Of a DNA stretch of 64,000 nucleotides, positions 1 to 9,024 are shown piece after piece (position 1 is the stretch's first letter; each line of letters starts with the position of its first letter). The notes under the pieces were generated by a model. That model saw nothing but the letters and a program-made list of their open reading frames with translations. It did not search any database and was not told the origin of the DNA. Where the stretch lies: contig CAVPWP010000020.1 in NCBI GenBank assembly GCA_963709395.1, positions 124,001 through 188,000 on the forward strand. Reading direction: 5' to 3'. The stretch comes from CAVPWP01 sp963709395 (lineage in GTDB: Bacteria; Pseudomonadota; Alphaproteobacteria; Rhodobacterales; Rhodobacteraceae). The translations under genes were made by a program, and so were the position numbers.

Positions 1-1670
1 TCTATGCCGCCGGCCGCGGGGTCAACCCGGTCGTCAACGGCATGGCGACGGCGGCCGACTGGATGTCTGCCGCGTCGTTCATCTCGATGGCTGGCCTTAT
101 CGCCGCAGTTGGCTACAACAACTCGTCCTTCCTCATGGGATGGACCGGCGGCTATGTGCTTCTGGCGCTGCTGCTGGCCCCGTACCTTCGGAAGTTCGGC
201 AAGTACACGGTGCCCGAGTTCATCGGCGACCGGTTCTACAGCCAGACGGCGCGTATCGTTGCGGTGGTCTGCCTCATCACGATCTCGGTCACCTACGTGA
301 TCGGGCAGATGACCGGTGCCGGCGTGGCCTTCTCGCGCTTCCTCGAAGTCGAGAATTCGACGGGCCTCTACATCGCATCTACCGTCGTTTTCGTTTACGC
401 GGTTCTCGGCGGCATGAAGGGCATCACCTACACGCAGGTGGCGCAGTATTGCGTGCTGATCACGGCCTACACGATCCCGGCGATCTTCATATCGCTGCAG
501 CTGACCAGCAACCCGATCCCGCCACTCGGCCTGTTCTCGGACTACACGACCACGGGTCAGCCGCTTCTGACCCAGCTTGATGCCGTAGTGACCGACCTTG
601 GCTTCGCGCAATACACCGCGGCGACATCGCCCTGGTCGATGGCGCTCTTCACCCTGTCGCTGATGATCGGTACTGCCGGCCTTCCCCACGTCATCATCCG
701 CTTCTTCACCGTGCCGAAGGTGTCTGACGCCCGTTGGTCGGCTGGCTGGGCGCTGGTCTTCATCGCGCTGCTCTATCTCACCGCTCCCGCGGTGGGCGCG
801 ATGGCGCGTCTGAACATCATCGACACGATCTACCCCCAAGGCGTCGAAAGCCAGGCTGTCCTCTATGAGGAACGCCCCGACTGGATGCGCAACTGGGAAG
901 TCACCGGTCTGATCTCGTGGGACGACAAGAACGGCGACGGCCGCATCCAGTACTACAACGACCGCAATGATAGCTTCGCAGCCACCGCGGCGGAACGCGG
1001 CTGGGAAGGGAACGAGTTCACGTTCAACAACGACATCCTCGTTCTGGCCAACCCAGAGATCGCCAACCTTCCGGGATGGGTCATTGCGCTTATCGCGGCA
1101 GGCGGCCTTGCGGCAGCATTGTCGACGGCAGCGGGTCTCTTGCTCGCCATCTCGTCGGCGATCAGCCACGACCTGATCAAGTCGACGCTCAATCCCAACA
1201 TCTCGGAACGGGGCGAGCTTCTGGCCGCCCGGATCGCGATGGCGGGGGCGATCGTGCTGGCGACCTACCTGGGCCTCAACCCACCGGGCTTCGCGGCCCA
1301 GGTTGTGGCGCTGGCCTTCGGTCTGGCAGCGGCAACGATCTTCCCAGCCCTGATGATGGGGATCTTCTCGATGCGGGTGAACTCCGCCGGGGCGATCGCG
1401 GGGATGCTGACGGGTCTGATCGTGACGTCGGTCTATCTCTTCACCTTCCTGGGCTGGTTCTTCATCCCCGGCACGAACATGCTGGAGAACACCCCGGACA
1501 ACTGGCTCTTCGGCATCTCGCCGCTGGCCTTCGGCCCGATCGGCGCGGTCCTGAACTTCGCCGCGGCCTACATCGTCTCGGCGATGACGAAGGAGCCGCC
1601 GGAGGAGATCCGGGAACTGGTGGAATCGATCCGCGTGCCGCGCGGCGCCGGCGGCGCGAGCAGCCACTGA
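1..1670 (+). CDS. Sodium:solute symporter (SSS family), 5' partial
   Basis: The reading frame is already open at the window edge (first full codon at position 3) and ends in TGA at 1668-1670, so the N-terminus lies outside. About 555 residues are visible, with many hydrophobic segments typical of the SSS fold. The early stretch GRGVNPVVNGMATAADWMSA and the soluble insert around visible residues 285-325 resemble the VC_2705-like subfamily related to acetate permease ActP. Family knowledge predicts Na+-coupled uptake of a small carboxylate across the inner membrane; the substrate cannot be read from sequence. It is followed by a cNMP/CBS/DUF294 gene and an exonuclease gene, a neighbourhood I recall for this symporter subfamily in other Proteobacteria. 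Two GC-rich hairpins separate it from the next gene. Confidence 0.88.
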   Translation, partial: YAAGRGVNPVVNGMATAADWMSAASFISMAGLIAAVGYNNSSFLMGWTGGYVLLALLLAPYLRKFGKYTVPEFIGDRFYSQTARIVAVVCLITISVTYVIGQMTGAGVAFSRFLEVENSTGLYIASTVVFVYAVLGGMKGITYTQVAQYCVLITAYTIPAIFISLQLTSNPIPPLGLFSDYTTTGQPLLTQLDAVVTDLGFAQYTAATSPWSMALFTLSLMIGTAGLPHVIIRFFTVPKVSDARWSAGWALVFIALLYLTAPAVGAMARLNIIDTIYPQGVESQAVLYEERPDWMRNWEVTGLISWDDKNGDGRIQYYNDRNDSFAATAAERGWEGNEFTFNNDILVLANPEIANLPGWVIALIAAGGLAAALSTAAGLLLAISSAISHDLIKSTLNPNISERGELLAARIAMAGAIVLATYLGLNPPGFAAQVVALAFGLAAATIFPALMMGIFSMRVNSAGAIAGMLTGLIVTSVYLFTFLGWFFIPGTNMLENTPDNWLFGISPLAFGPIGAVLNFAAAYIVSAMTKEPPEEIRELVESIRVPRGAGGASSH

Positions 1671-1677
1671 GACCTGC

Positions 1678-1705
1678 GGCGGGGCCGGAACACACCGGCC
1701 CCGCC
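1678..1705 (+). terminator. GC hairpin after the symporter gene
   Basis: A perfect 11-bp stem (GGCGGGGCCGG and its complement) with a 6-base loop starts 8 bases after the symporter stop codon and is followed by CTTTC. This looks like an intrinsic terminator or attenuator with a weak T tract. Confidence 0.65.
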
Positions 1706-1717
1706 CTTTCGAAGACC

Positions 1718-1751
1718 GGCCGCGCGCGCAGACCCGCCCGCGCGGCCTTTT
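1718..1751 (+). terminator. Second hairpin with TTTT tail before the DUF294 gene
   Basis: A 9-bp stem (GGCCGCGCG and its complement) with a 12-base loop is followed directly by TTTT. It ends 17 bases before the next start codon. With the hairpin at 1678 it forms a tandem pair inside what would otherwise be an operon, so downstream expression is probably attenuated. Confidence 0.6.
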
Positions 1752-1768
1752 CGTTCCGGGATACCCAA

Positions 1769-3595
1769 ATGCCGCTTTCCCCCGACGCCCTCCTGAGTTT
1801 CCTTGGATCGGTCCATCCCTACGACAGCCTGCCCGACGCGGACCTGGCCGACCTGGCCGCCCGGTCCAGCCGGCGCGACGTCACTGCCGGGCAAACCGTC
1901 TACGAGGCCGGAAAGGTGCTTGACGGGCTCTACATCATCCTTTCGGGCGCGATCGAGGTCTTCGACCCCTCGGGTCAGCAGATCTCGGCGCTGGGACCCC
2001 GCAATTCCTTCGGCGAGCGCGGGCTGATGCGGGACGGACGCGCCGCCACGACCGCGCGCGCGGCAAGCGATGCCGAACTCCTGGTCATTCCCGCCGCGAC
2101 GTTCCGCACGCTGATCAGCGATCAGGCCGCCATCCGGCGCTTCTTCGAGCGTGGGGCGGCAGCGGCCCCGACACGCCGGTCGGACCTTGCGACACAGAAG
2201 GTCGAGGCGCTGATGGCGCGGGCGCCGGTATCGGTTACGGCCGAGGCGACGCTGCGCGAGGCCGCGGTCCTCATGCGTGACCGCAACGTCTCGTGCCTCT
2301 GCGTCGTCGAGGGCGAACGCCTTGTCGGAATCCTCACGACCGGCGACGTGGCCGAACGCGCGGTTGCCGAAGGGCTGGCCGGCGATACGCCCGTTTCCGG
2401 GATCATGACGCCGGACCCGTTCTCACTATCGCCCTCGGCGCTTGGCTCGGATGTGCTGCACGCCATGCTCGAACGCGGCATCGGGCACCTGCCGATCACC
2501 GAGGCGGGACGCCTCGTCGGCATCGTCACCCGCACCGACCTCACCCGGTTCCAGGCCGTGTCCTCGGGACAGTTGATCGGAGAGATCGCGCGCGCCGCCG
2601 ATTCTTCGGCGATCGCCAGGATCAGCACCAACATCCCCGGCCTGCTGGCGCAGCTTGTTGCCGCCGGAAACCGGCACGAAGTCGTCACCCGCCTTGTGAC
2701 CGACATCGCCGACGCCGCGACACGACGCCTTCTGCGGCTGGCGGAGGAACACCTTGGCCCCCCGCCGGTGCCCTACCTGTGGCTGGCCTGCGGAAGCCAG
2801 GGCCGCCAGGAACAGACCGGAGCGTCGGACCAGGACAATTGCCTGTTCCTGTCGGACGACGTCCGTCCCGAGCACGACACCTACTTCGCCGCGCTGGCGA
2901 AATTCGTCTCGGACGGCCTGAACGAGGCGGGCTATGTCTATTGCCCCGGCGACATGATGGCGACCGCCGACCGCTGGCGGCAGCCCGTCAGGGTCTGGCG
3001 CGACTATTTCCGCGGCTGGATCGCCCGGCCCGATCCGATGGCCCAGATGCTTGCCTCGGTAATGTACGACCTGCGTCCGATCGGCGGGGACCAGAGCCTT
3101 TATGACGGGCTCCAGAAAGAGACGCTGGACCGGTCCGCCGCCAATTCGATCTTCATCGGGCACATGGCGTCCAACGCACTGAAGCACACGCCGCCACTGG
3201 GCCTCTTGGGTGGCTTCGCGACGATCCGCTCGGGCGAGCACAAGTCGCAACTCGACCTCAAGATGAACGGCGTGATCCCGATTGTCGATCTTGGGAGGAT
3301 CTACGCCCTGCGCGGCCGGCTGACCGAGGTGAACACCCGCGCCCGGCTTGAAGCCGCGGCGCTGGCCGGCGTGATCAGCCCTTCGGGCGGGTCGGACCTG
3401 CTTGCCGCCTACGACCTGATCGCCGACCTGCGCCTTACACATCAGGCCCGCGAAGTCCGCGACGGCCAGACGCCCGACAACTTCATGGCCCCGTCCAGTC
3501 TTTCGTCCTTCGAACGCAGCCACCTGCGCGACGCCTTCGTCGTCGTGCGCACCATGCAATCGGCCCTTGGCCAGTCCCACGCCGTCCTGAATTGA
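1769..3595 (+). CDS. cNMP-binding / CBS / DUF294 putative nucleotidyltransferase
   Basis: This 608-residue cytoplasmic protein has four recognisable parts. A cyclic-nucleotide-binding (CRP-like) domain occupies about residues 15-120. A pair of CBS domains lies at about 145-265. The DUF294 nucleotidyltransferase-like domain contains GSQGRQEQ...SDQDN near residue 340, the usual G-S...G-R...D-x-D pattern of that fold. A DUF294 C-terminal helical domain covers about 430-600. The start is the ATG just after the tandem hairpins; upstream in the same frame is only out-of-frame symporter sequence. The ribosome site is weak. The layout suggests a nucleotide-sensing regulatory enzyme, possibly acting on the symporter upstream or the exonuclease downstream. 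No substrate is known to me. Confidence 0.85.
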   Translation: MPLSPDALLSFLGSVHPYDSLPDADLADLAARSSRRDVTAGQTVYEAGKVLDGLYIILSGAIEVFDPSGQQISALGPRNSFGERGLMRDGRAATTARAASDAELLVIPAATFRTLISDQAAIRRFFERGAAAAPTRRSDLATQKVEALMARAPVSVTAEATLREAAVLMRDRNVSCLCVVEGERLVGILTTGDVAERAVAEGLAGDTPVSGIMTPDPFSLSPSALGSDVLHAMLERGIGHLPITEAGRLVGIVTRTDLTRFQAVSSGQLIGEIARAADSSAIARISTNIPGLLAQLVAAGNRHEVVTRLVTDIADAATRRLLRLAEEHLGPPPVPYLWLACGSQGRQEQTGASDQDNCLFLSDDVRPEHDTYFAALAKFVSDGLNEAGYVYCPGDMMATADRWRQPVRVWRDYFRGWIARPDPMAQMLASVMYDLRPIGGDQSLYDGLQKETLDRSAANSIFIGHMASNALKHTPPLGLLGGFATIRSGEHKSQLDLKMNGVIPIVDLGRIYALRGRLTEVNTRARLEAAALAGVISPSGGSDLLAAYDLIADLRLTHQAREVRDGQTPDNFMAPSSLSSFERSHLRDAFVVVRTMQSALGQSHAVLN

Positions 3596-3612
3596 GCCGG
3601 CATCGCGAGAGA

Positions 3613-4152
3613 ATGATGAGGCCGCAGCGAATGATTTTCGAACTGATCGCCACGGTTGTCGCGGGCTTCGCGGCAGGCGGCATCGCGGCGTTGCTGTTGC
3701 GGTTCTCGCGGGGCGCTCTTCCGCGCTGGATCGTGCCGGTCGCAGCCGGCGCCGCGATGATCTCCTTCGCGATCTGGTCGGAATACAGCTGGTTCGGGCG
3801 CACGAGCGCTGCCTTGCCCGATGACTTCGTGATCGTCTCGCAAAGCGAAAGCAGCGCGCCGTGGCGGCCCTGGACCTATGTCAGGCCGATGGTCGACCGG
3901 TTCGCCGCTGTCGACACAGGCTCGGTCGGCACGAACGAGGCCTTTCCAGAGATGCGCATCGCCGAGACCTACTTCTGGACCCGCTGGGCGGCGGTGACGC
4001 GCCTGACGGTCGCGTTCGATTGCGCCGACGGACGCCGCGCCCCGATGGTGGAAGGCGTCGAAATCGCCGACGACGGCAGCATCGTCGGCGCCGAATGGGT
4101 CACGGTGCCGGCAGACGACCCAAGTCTTTCTGCGGTTTGTCCCGGGGGATGA
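3613..4152 (+). CDS. Small membrane-anchored hypothetical protein
   Basis: I do not recognise a named family. The start at 3613 (tandem ATGs) follows GCGAGAGA. A TTG at 3592 overlapping the previous stop codon is a less likely alternative. The 179-residue product has two hydrophobic helices (about residues 7-26 and 36-54), followed by about 120 soluble residues rich in W, D and E that probably face the periplasm. It lies between the DUF294 gene and the exonuclease gene with 17-base and 4-base gaps, so it is probably co-transcribed with them. Confidence 0.65.
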   Translation: MMRPQRMIFELIATVVAGFAAGGIAALLLRFSRGALPRWIVPVAAGAAMISFAIWSEYSWFGRTSAALPDDFVIVSQSESSAPWRPWTYVRPMVDRFAAVDTGSVGTNEAFPEMRIAETYFWTRWAAVTRLTVAFDCADGRRAPMVEGVEIADDGSIVGAEWVTVPADDPSLSAVCPGG

Positions 4153-4156
4153 CAGG

Positions 4157-5983
4157 ATGGGCGAAAATCTGAGCCTGCGACTTCGCATATTCCTCTTCTT
4201 CGCCCTGATCGGCCTCGGCGGGGCGGCAGCGCTGGCAGTCGGGCTCTGGTTCGGGTTTTCCCGCTACGACGCCGGCTCTCCGGCAGCCGCTTTCGTGATC
4301 GCCGGGATCGTCGGCGGCCTCGGGATCCTGGGCATCGTCGCCTGGGTCTGGCTGCTTTTCGACGAGAACGTCGCAAAGCCCATTCTCAAGCTGGCGGGCG
4401 GCCTTCGAACCCATGCCCACGCCGCCGACGCGGGGGCCATCGACGCGTCGCCGGCGCGGTATCTTGGCGATCTCGGGCCGGCGGCCCAGGCGCTGACGGC
4501 GAACCTGGCGCGGACCCAAAGCGAAATCTCGGACGTGCTCGAACAGACGACCGAGGGCCTTGCCAACGAAAAGGCGCAGCTTCAGGCGCTGCTTGCCACC
4601 GTGCCCGCTGCAATCCTGATGTGCAGCGCAGATCACCGGGTGGTCTTCTACAACGGCGAGGCGGCGGGGCTTCTTGAAGGCGCGCCGCCGCAGCTTGGGC
4701 GGCAGGTGTTCCATGCGCTGCGCCGCGAGCCGGTTGAAGCCGCCTACGACCGCCTCGAGCATGGCGGCGAGACCGAATTCGTGTGCGGAACGATGGGCAG
4801 CGACCGGACTGTGCGCATCCGGATGCGCCGCCCTGTCGATGGCACGGGCTACACGCTGGTCCTGCATCGTCTGGGCCGCGTGTCGGCGACGCGCGAAAGC
4901 TGGCCGGTCACCGACTTCTCGGCGGCGGCGCTGGTACGGACGCTCGACCGGCTTGTCAGCGCGCGCGGCCTGTCGGTCGAGGCCGAAGCGGGCTCGGCGC
5001 GGCTTTCGGGTGACCCGCTGCAACTGGCCGCCCTCCTGGGCCACCTCGTCGCGCGGCTGGCCACCACCGGGGCGCGATCCTTCTCGCTTCTGATCTCGGG
5101 CGACGGGGATCCCGTCACGGTGACGCTTGGCTGGGCGGGCGAACCACCCGGAGAGGCCGAACTGGGCGGCTGGCTCGAGGACGACCTCGACCCCGGGGTC
5201 TCCTATGTCTCGGGGCGCTCCGTCCTCGATCTTCACGGCACCAGCATCGACCTGGCCGAGCCCCGGGCGGGACGCGCCGCGCTGCGCCTGACGGTGCCGC
5301 GCGCCAAGGGCGATCCGGGCGCCCCCTCGCTCAAGGCGGTATTCGACTTCGCCCTCGCCCATCCGCTGCCCGACAGCACCGATCGCCTGCGCGACCGCGT
5401 TTTCGTCGTGTTCGACACCGAGACGACCGGCCTCGACCCACAGCGCGACGAGATCGTGCAACTCGCAGCACTTCGGATGGTCAACGCAAGGATCGTGGCG
5501 GACGAGGCGTTCGAGACGCTGGTCGACCCTGAAAGGCACATCCCCGCGGCCTCGACCAAGGTGCACGGCATCTCGGACGAGATGGTCTGCGATGCGCCAA
5601 GGATCGAGGCGGCGGGGCGCGCCTTCCACCGCTTCGCCGAGGACGCGGTGCTCGTCGCCCACAATGCGCCCTTCGACATGGGGTTCTTCGCGCGCCACGA
5701 ATCCCGGATCGGGCGGCGCTTCGACCACCCGGTTCTCGACACCGTGCTTCTATCGGCGATCGTCTATGGACAGTCGGAAGACCACAGCCTCGATGCGCTC
5801 ATCGCACGGCTTGGCATCACGATCGACCCCGCCCTCCGGCATACCGCGATGGGCGACGCCGAGGTCACGGCCAGGGCGCTGGAAAAGCTTGTCCCGATGC
5901 TCGAGGACATGGGGCTGGTCACGCTTGCCGACGTGATCACCGCCGCCCGACGGCACGGCCGACTTCTGAAGGACCTGAACTGA
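4157..5983 (+). CDS. Membrane-anchored sensor-like protein with DnaQ-family 3'-5' exonuclease domain
   Basis: The 608-residue product starts with two transmembrane helices (about residues 10-32 and 44-66). A HAMP-like or coiled-coil linker follows, then a PAS-like segment (about 145-235). Next comes a stretch resembling a degenerate histidine-kinase ATPase domain (about 265-395), in which GDPLQLAALLGHLV aligns by eye with an N-box but lacks its asparagine. The C-terminal third (about 415-595) is a DEDDh exonuclease of the DNA polymerase III epsilon type: FDTETTGLD (Exo I), HNAPFDMGF (Exo II) and HTAMGDAEVT (Exo III) are all present, so it is probably active. The start follows the previous stop by 4 bases. 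Output should be 3'-5' cleavage of nucleic acid or a small nucleotide at the inner membrane; the target is unknown. Confidence 0.85.
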   Translation: MGENLSLRLRIFLFFALIGLGGAAALAVGLWFGFSRYDAGSPAAAFVIAGIVGGLGILGIVAWVWLLFDENVAKPILKLAGGLRTHAHAADAGAIDASPARYLGDLGPAAQALTANLARTQSEISDVLEQTTEGLANEKAQLQALLATVPAAILMCSADHRVVFYNGEAAGLLEGAPPQLGRQVFHALRREPVEAAYDRLEHGGETEFVCGTMGSDRTVRIRMRRPVDGTGYTLVLHRLGRVSATRESWPVTDFSAAALVRTLDRLVSARGLSVEAEAGSARLSGDPLQLAALLGHLVARLATTGARSFSLLISGDGDPVTVTLGWAGEPPGEAELGGWLEDDLDPGVSYVSGRSVLDLHGTSIDLAEPRAGRAALRLTVPRAKGDPGAPSLKAVFDFALAHPLPDSTDRLRDRVFVVFDTETTGLDPQRDEIVQLAALRMVNARIVADEAFETLVDPERHIPAASTKVHGISDEMVCDAPRIEAAGRAFHRFAEDAVLVAHNAPFDMGFFARHESRIGRRFDHPVLDTVLLSAIVYGQSEDHSLDALIARLGITIDPALRHTAMGDAEVTARALEKLVPMLEDMGLVTLADVITAARRHGRLLKDLN

Positions 5984-5990
5984 GAGCCCG

Positions 5991-6263
5991 TCAGCCGATG
6001 TGCGGCAGCCCGGCGAAAAGATCGCGGTTCAGGCAATAGGCCGGAGCTTCGGCGGCCCCATCGGCATGGTCGGCCTGCCACGACGCGCAGGACCCAGGAT
6101 AGGCGCACTGGCAGCACCGGTCGAGGATCGACCCGAGCGCCTCGTCGGTCACGCGTTCATCCGCGACCCGTTCGCCCAGATCGACGCCTGTGCGCCGCAC
6201 CATGCCGCGCGCCAGTCGTGCGTGGACCTCGCGGTCGCCTTTGGGGAATGCAGTCTGGGTCAT
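5991..6263 (-). CDS. DUF6455 family protein
   Basis: A 90-residue protein with the cysteine pattern RCCQCAYPGSCASW, typical of DUF6455 proteins of Rhodobacterales. Family function is unknown; the clustered cysteines suggest metal or Fe-S binding. The start at 6263 was chosen because ACGGAGGT lies just upstream. The stop lies 8 bases from the stop of the convergent exonuclease gene. A possible FnrL site sits about 60 bases upstream of the start, suggesting oxygen control. Confidence 0.75.
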   Translation of the reverse strand: MTQTAFPKGDREVHARLARGMVRRTGVDLGERVADERVTDEALGSILDRCCQCAYPGSCASWQADHADGAAEAPAYCLNRDLFAGLPHIG

Positions 6264-6322
6264 GCGGGACCTCCGTAGGGATGCTTTGACGCCGATACTG
6301 CGATCCGCAGTTGGCGCCCGCC

Positions 6323-6336
6323 CTGACATGGATCAA
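6323..6336 (-). promoter_or_regulatory. Candidate FnrL/FNR box upstream of the DUF6455 gene
   Basis: Read on the minus strand the site is TTGAT-CCAT-GTCAG, close to the FNR-type consensus TTGAT-N4-ATCAA. One half is exact and the other has 3 of 5 matches. It lies about 60 bases upstream of the DUF6455 start. This is based on sequence match only. Confidence 0.4.
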
Positions 6337-6354
6337 GCACGGTACGGATTTTCG

Positions 6355-7086
6355 TTACAGCCCCGCAGCGGTCTGGCGGACCACGCGGATACGGTCGGCA
6401 TTGGGCGGATGGGTGCCGAGAAACCGATTGCCCGGGTCCGGTACGCGGTTGAAATACTCGGCCCCGCGCACGGGATCATAGCCTGCGCGTGCCGCGATGA
6501 CCGTGCCCAACCGGTCGGCATCAAGCTCGAAGTCTTTCGAGAAGGCGCGCGATCCCACGGTTGCCCCAAGCTGCTGCGCGATTTCGACCGCGTCCGCCGA
6601 CCCCCCGCCCGATTGCGCCAGAACGCCCGCCACCAGCGCGCCCAGGAACGCCGACTGCTGGGCCTGCGGGATATGTCCAAGGATATGATGCGCGGCCTCA
6701 TGACCCAGGATGAAGGCCAGTTCGTCCGAGTTGCGCGCTTCCCGCGCCAGCGCCATCGTAAAGACGATCACGGGGTCGCCGTTGCGGTCGAGCGTCTGGA
6801 AGGCGTTCGGCGGCTGGCGCGGGTCTTCATCGATGAAGATGCTCAGGTCGCATTCGACCCCGCGCGTGCGGCGCAGGCATTCCTGCTCGGCCACCGGTTC
6901 CACCCGCCTGACCACCGCCTGAAGCTGGGCAACGGCGGCCTCGGGACGAAGCGGCGCCTGCGTCGCAGGCGGCGATGCCAGCGGGCGCCCGCGGGTCGGA
7001 CGGCAACGGACCGGTCGCCGTCGTCACGGTGCAGGCGGCGGCGACAAGGACAAGCGTCAGTGCGGTGGCGATGCGGTGGAAAGGCA
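6355..7086 (-). CDS. M48 family metalloprotease lipoprotein (frameshifted as sequenced)
   Basis: The C-terminal 190 residues are a peptidase M48 domain with zinc motif HEAAHH and downstream ELDADRLG. The N-terminal part in another frame begins MPFHRIAT and contains a lipobox (VAAAC), giving an outer-surface lipoprotein. The two parts join if one base is removed between about 6981 and 6997, in a CG-only run. Related proteins continue from the signal peptide into a VVRRVEPVAEQEC-like segment, which supports one gene. Without the repair the protease domain would lack its signal. The likely role is envelope protein quality control. Confidence 0.75.
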
Positions 7087-7204
7087 TATGTGCTCGAATC
7101 CTCGGTGCGCCCTTCAGGACGCTTTCGCAAAAAGGTAACGCGGCCCGGGGCCCGTCACCAGCCCCGGCTATGGACAACGCGAATTTTCACCTAGCTTATC
7201 GGTC

Positions 7205-7570
7205 ATGGACACGCTTCGCATCATCTACAACGATACCTGCCCGATTTGCGCACGAGAGGTCGGAACCTACCGACGCGCGGCCACGGCGGCAGGCGCTTCG
7301 GTGGACTTTCAGGGTCTCGACAGCCCCGACCTCGCCGCCCTCGGCCTGAACCGCGATACCGCGGCGCGCCGGTTCCACGCGGTCCGCGATGGCCAGCTTC
7401 TGTCGGGCGTCGATGCCTTCGCGGCACTCTGGGCCGAACTGCCGCGCTGGCGCTGGCTGGCGCGGGTCGTCACGCTTCCGGGCATTCGCACGGTGGCCGC
7501 GCTGGCCTATGACCACGTCGCGGCGCCGATGCTCTATGCCCTTCACCGGCGGCGCGAGGCGCGCCGATAA
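7205..7570 (+). CDS. DCC-family (DUF393) thiol-disulfide oxidoreductase-like protein
   Basis: A 121-residue protein beginning MDTLRIIYNDTCPIC. The N-terminal D-x-C-P-I-C is the signature of the DCC/DUF393 family, a thioredoxin-fold group named after this motif. The next gene follows in the same direction 41 bases later. Substrate unknown; a redox role is inferred from the CxxC only. Confidence 0.8.
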   Translation: MDTLRIIYNDTCPICAREVGTYRRAATAAGASVDFQGLDSPDLAALGLNRDTAARRFHAVRDGQLLSGVDAFAALWAELPRWRWLARVVTLPGIRTVAALAYDHVAAPMLYALHRRREARR

Positions 7571-7611
7571 ACACGGTTGCGCGCGGCCCGGACCGGGGCC
7601 ACTCTGCGCCC

Positions 7612-7852
7612 ATGTTTACCATCGAACACGACTTCGACGCCACCGTGGTGACCCTTGTCGACGACCCGGCCAGCCCACCGGCAGGAGGACGTGACCGTGA
7701 CCGCCTTCGACGATTGCGTCACGGTCGAGCAGTACGACGCGCGGACCGACAGGGTTCAGAAAATCACCCTGTCGCTCTCTCAGGTGGCCGACCTCACGGC
7801 GGCGCTGAACCTGCCCGAAGGCGTCTACCGCCGCACCCCCGACAAGGGCTGA
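7612..7852 (+). CDS. Small conserved-looking hypothetical protein (frameshifted as sequenced)
   Basis: The N-terminal half (MFTIEHDFDATVVTLVDD) is read in one frame and the C-terminal half (QEDVTVTAFDD through LPEGVYRRTPDKG) in the next. Removing one base in the GC-rich run at about 7668-7682 gives a single product of about 79 residues. I recall similar short proteins of unknown function in Rhodobacteraceae. No domain recognised. It lies 10 bases before the deacetylase gene and may be translated with it. Confidence 0.55.
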
Positions 7853-7862
7853 CGCGCGCCGG

Positions 7863-8970
7863 ATGCCCCGCACAGGCTTCTATACCGATGAACGCTGTTT
7901 CTGGCATTCCGGCGGGAACTACGCCCTGACCGTCCCGGTGGGCGGGATCGTCCAGCCGGTTGCCGGGGACGGGTTTCCCGAAAGCCCGGAGACGAAACGG
8001 CGGCTGAGGAACCTGCTCGACGTGACGGGCCTGCTGCGTGAGCTTGATGTGCGCAGCGCGCGCCCCGCCTCGCATGAGGACCTGACGCGCGTCCACCCCG
8101 AAAGCTACCTGGCCGAGTTTCGCCGCCTCTCGGACTCAGGCGGCGGCGAGCTTGGCTTGCGCACCCCGTTCGGACCGGGCGGATTCGAGATCGCGGCGCT
8201 GTCGGCGGGCTTGGCCACCGAAGCCCTGCGCGCCGTCCTCAAGGGCGAGCTTGCCAATGCCTATGCCCTGTCGCGCCCACCCGGCCACCACTGCCTGCCC
8301 GACTTCCCCAACGGTTTCTGCCTGCTGGCGAACATCGCCATCGCCGTCGAGGCCGCACTTGCCGAAAGGCGCGCGCGCCGCATCGCCGTGCTCGACTGGG
8401 ATGTGCACCACGGCAACGGCACCGAAGCGATCTTCTACGACCGCGCCGACGTGCTGACCGTCTCGCTGCATCAGGACCGCAACTACCCGATGGACACCGG
8501 CCACGCCGCCGACCGGGGCCGCGGCGCGGGCATGGGCTTCAACCTCAACATTCCCCTGCCGCCCGGCACGGGGCACAAGGGCTACCTCGAGGCGATGGAC
8601 CGCCTGGCCCTGCCGGCGATCCGCGCCTTCGCGCCGGACGCGATCGTCGTGGCCTGCGGCTTTGACGCCTCGGCAGTCGATCCCCTCTCGCGGATGATGG
8701 CCACCGCCGACACCTTCCGCCAGATGACGCGCCGGACGATGGATCTCGCGCGCCGAGGTCTGCGGCGGGCGTCTCGTCCTTGTCCACGAGGGTGGGTATT
8801 CCGAGGTGCATGTCCCCTTCTGCGGCCACGCCGTGATCGAGGAGCTTGCGGGCAGCGCCATCCGGGCCCCCGATCCGCTTGGGCAAACCCTTGCCCTGCG
8901 CCAGCCCGACGCCCGTTTCGACCGCTTCGTGAGCGACTGGATCGACGACCTTGCCGGGATCGTCCCTTGA
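7863..8970 (+). CDS. Class II histone deacetylase-like / acetylpolyamine amidohydrolase (frameshifted)
   Basis: About 368 residues of the arginase-deacetylase fold. Visible family motifs include RPPGHHCLPD (active-site histidine pair), DWDVHHGNGT (zinc ligands) and the late motif HEGGYSEVH with the catalytic tyrosine. The frame changes at about 8750: the last 75 codons, including the EGGY motif, lie in the +1 frame and end at TGA 8968-8970. One extra C or G in CGCGCGCC explains it. Bacterial members deacetylate acetylpolyamines or other small amides; the exact substrate is unknown. Confidence 0.8.
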
Positions 8971-9024
8971 CCCCATCCGCGCGAATGCCGACATGAGGCG
9001 CTGACCCGACTTGCCGGAGCCCCC

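Noticed and set aside
4100..5728. Long open frame antisense to the exonuclease gene
   Set aside because: It overlaps a gene with clear motifs, has shadow-type composition (R, G, A, D rich), and high GC makes such antisense frames common.
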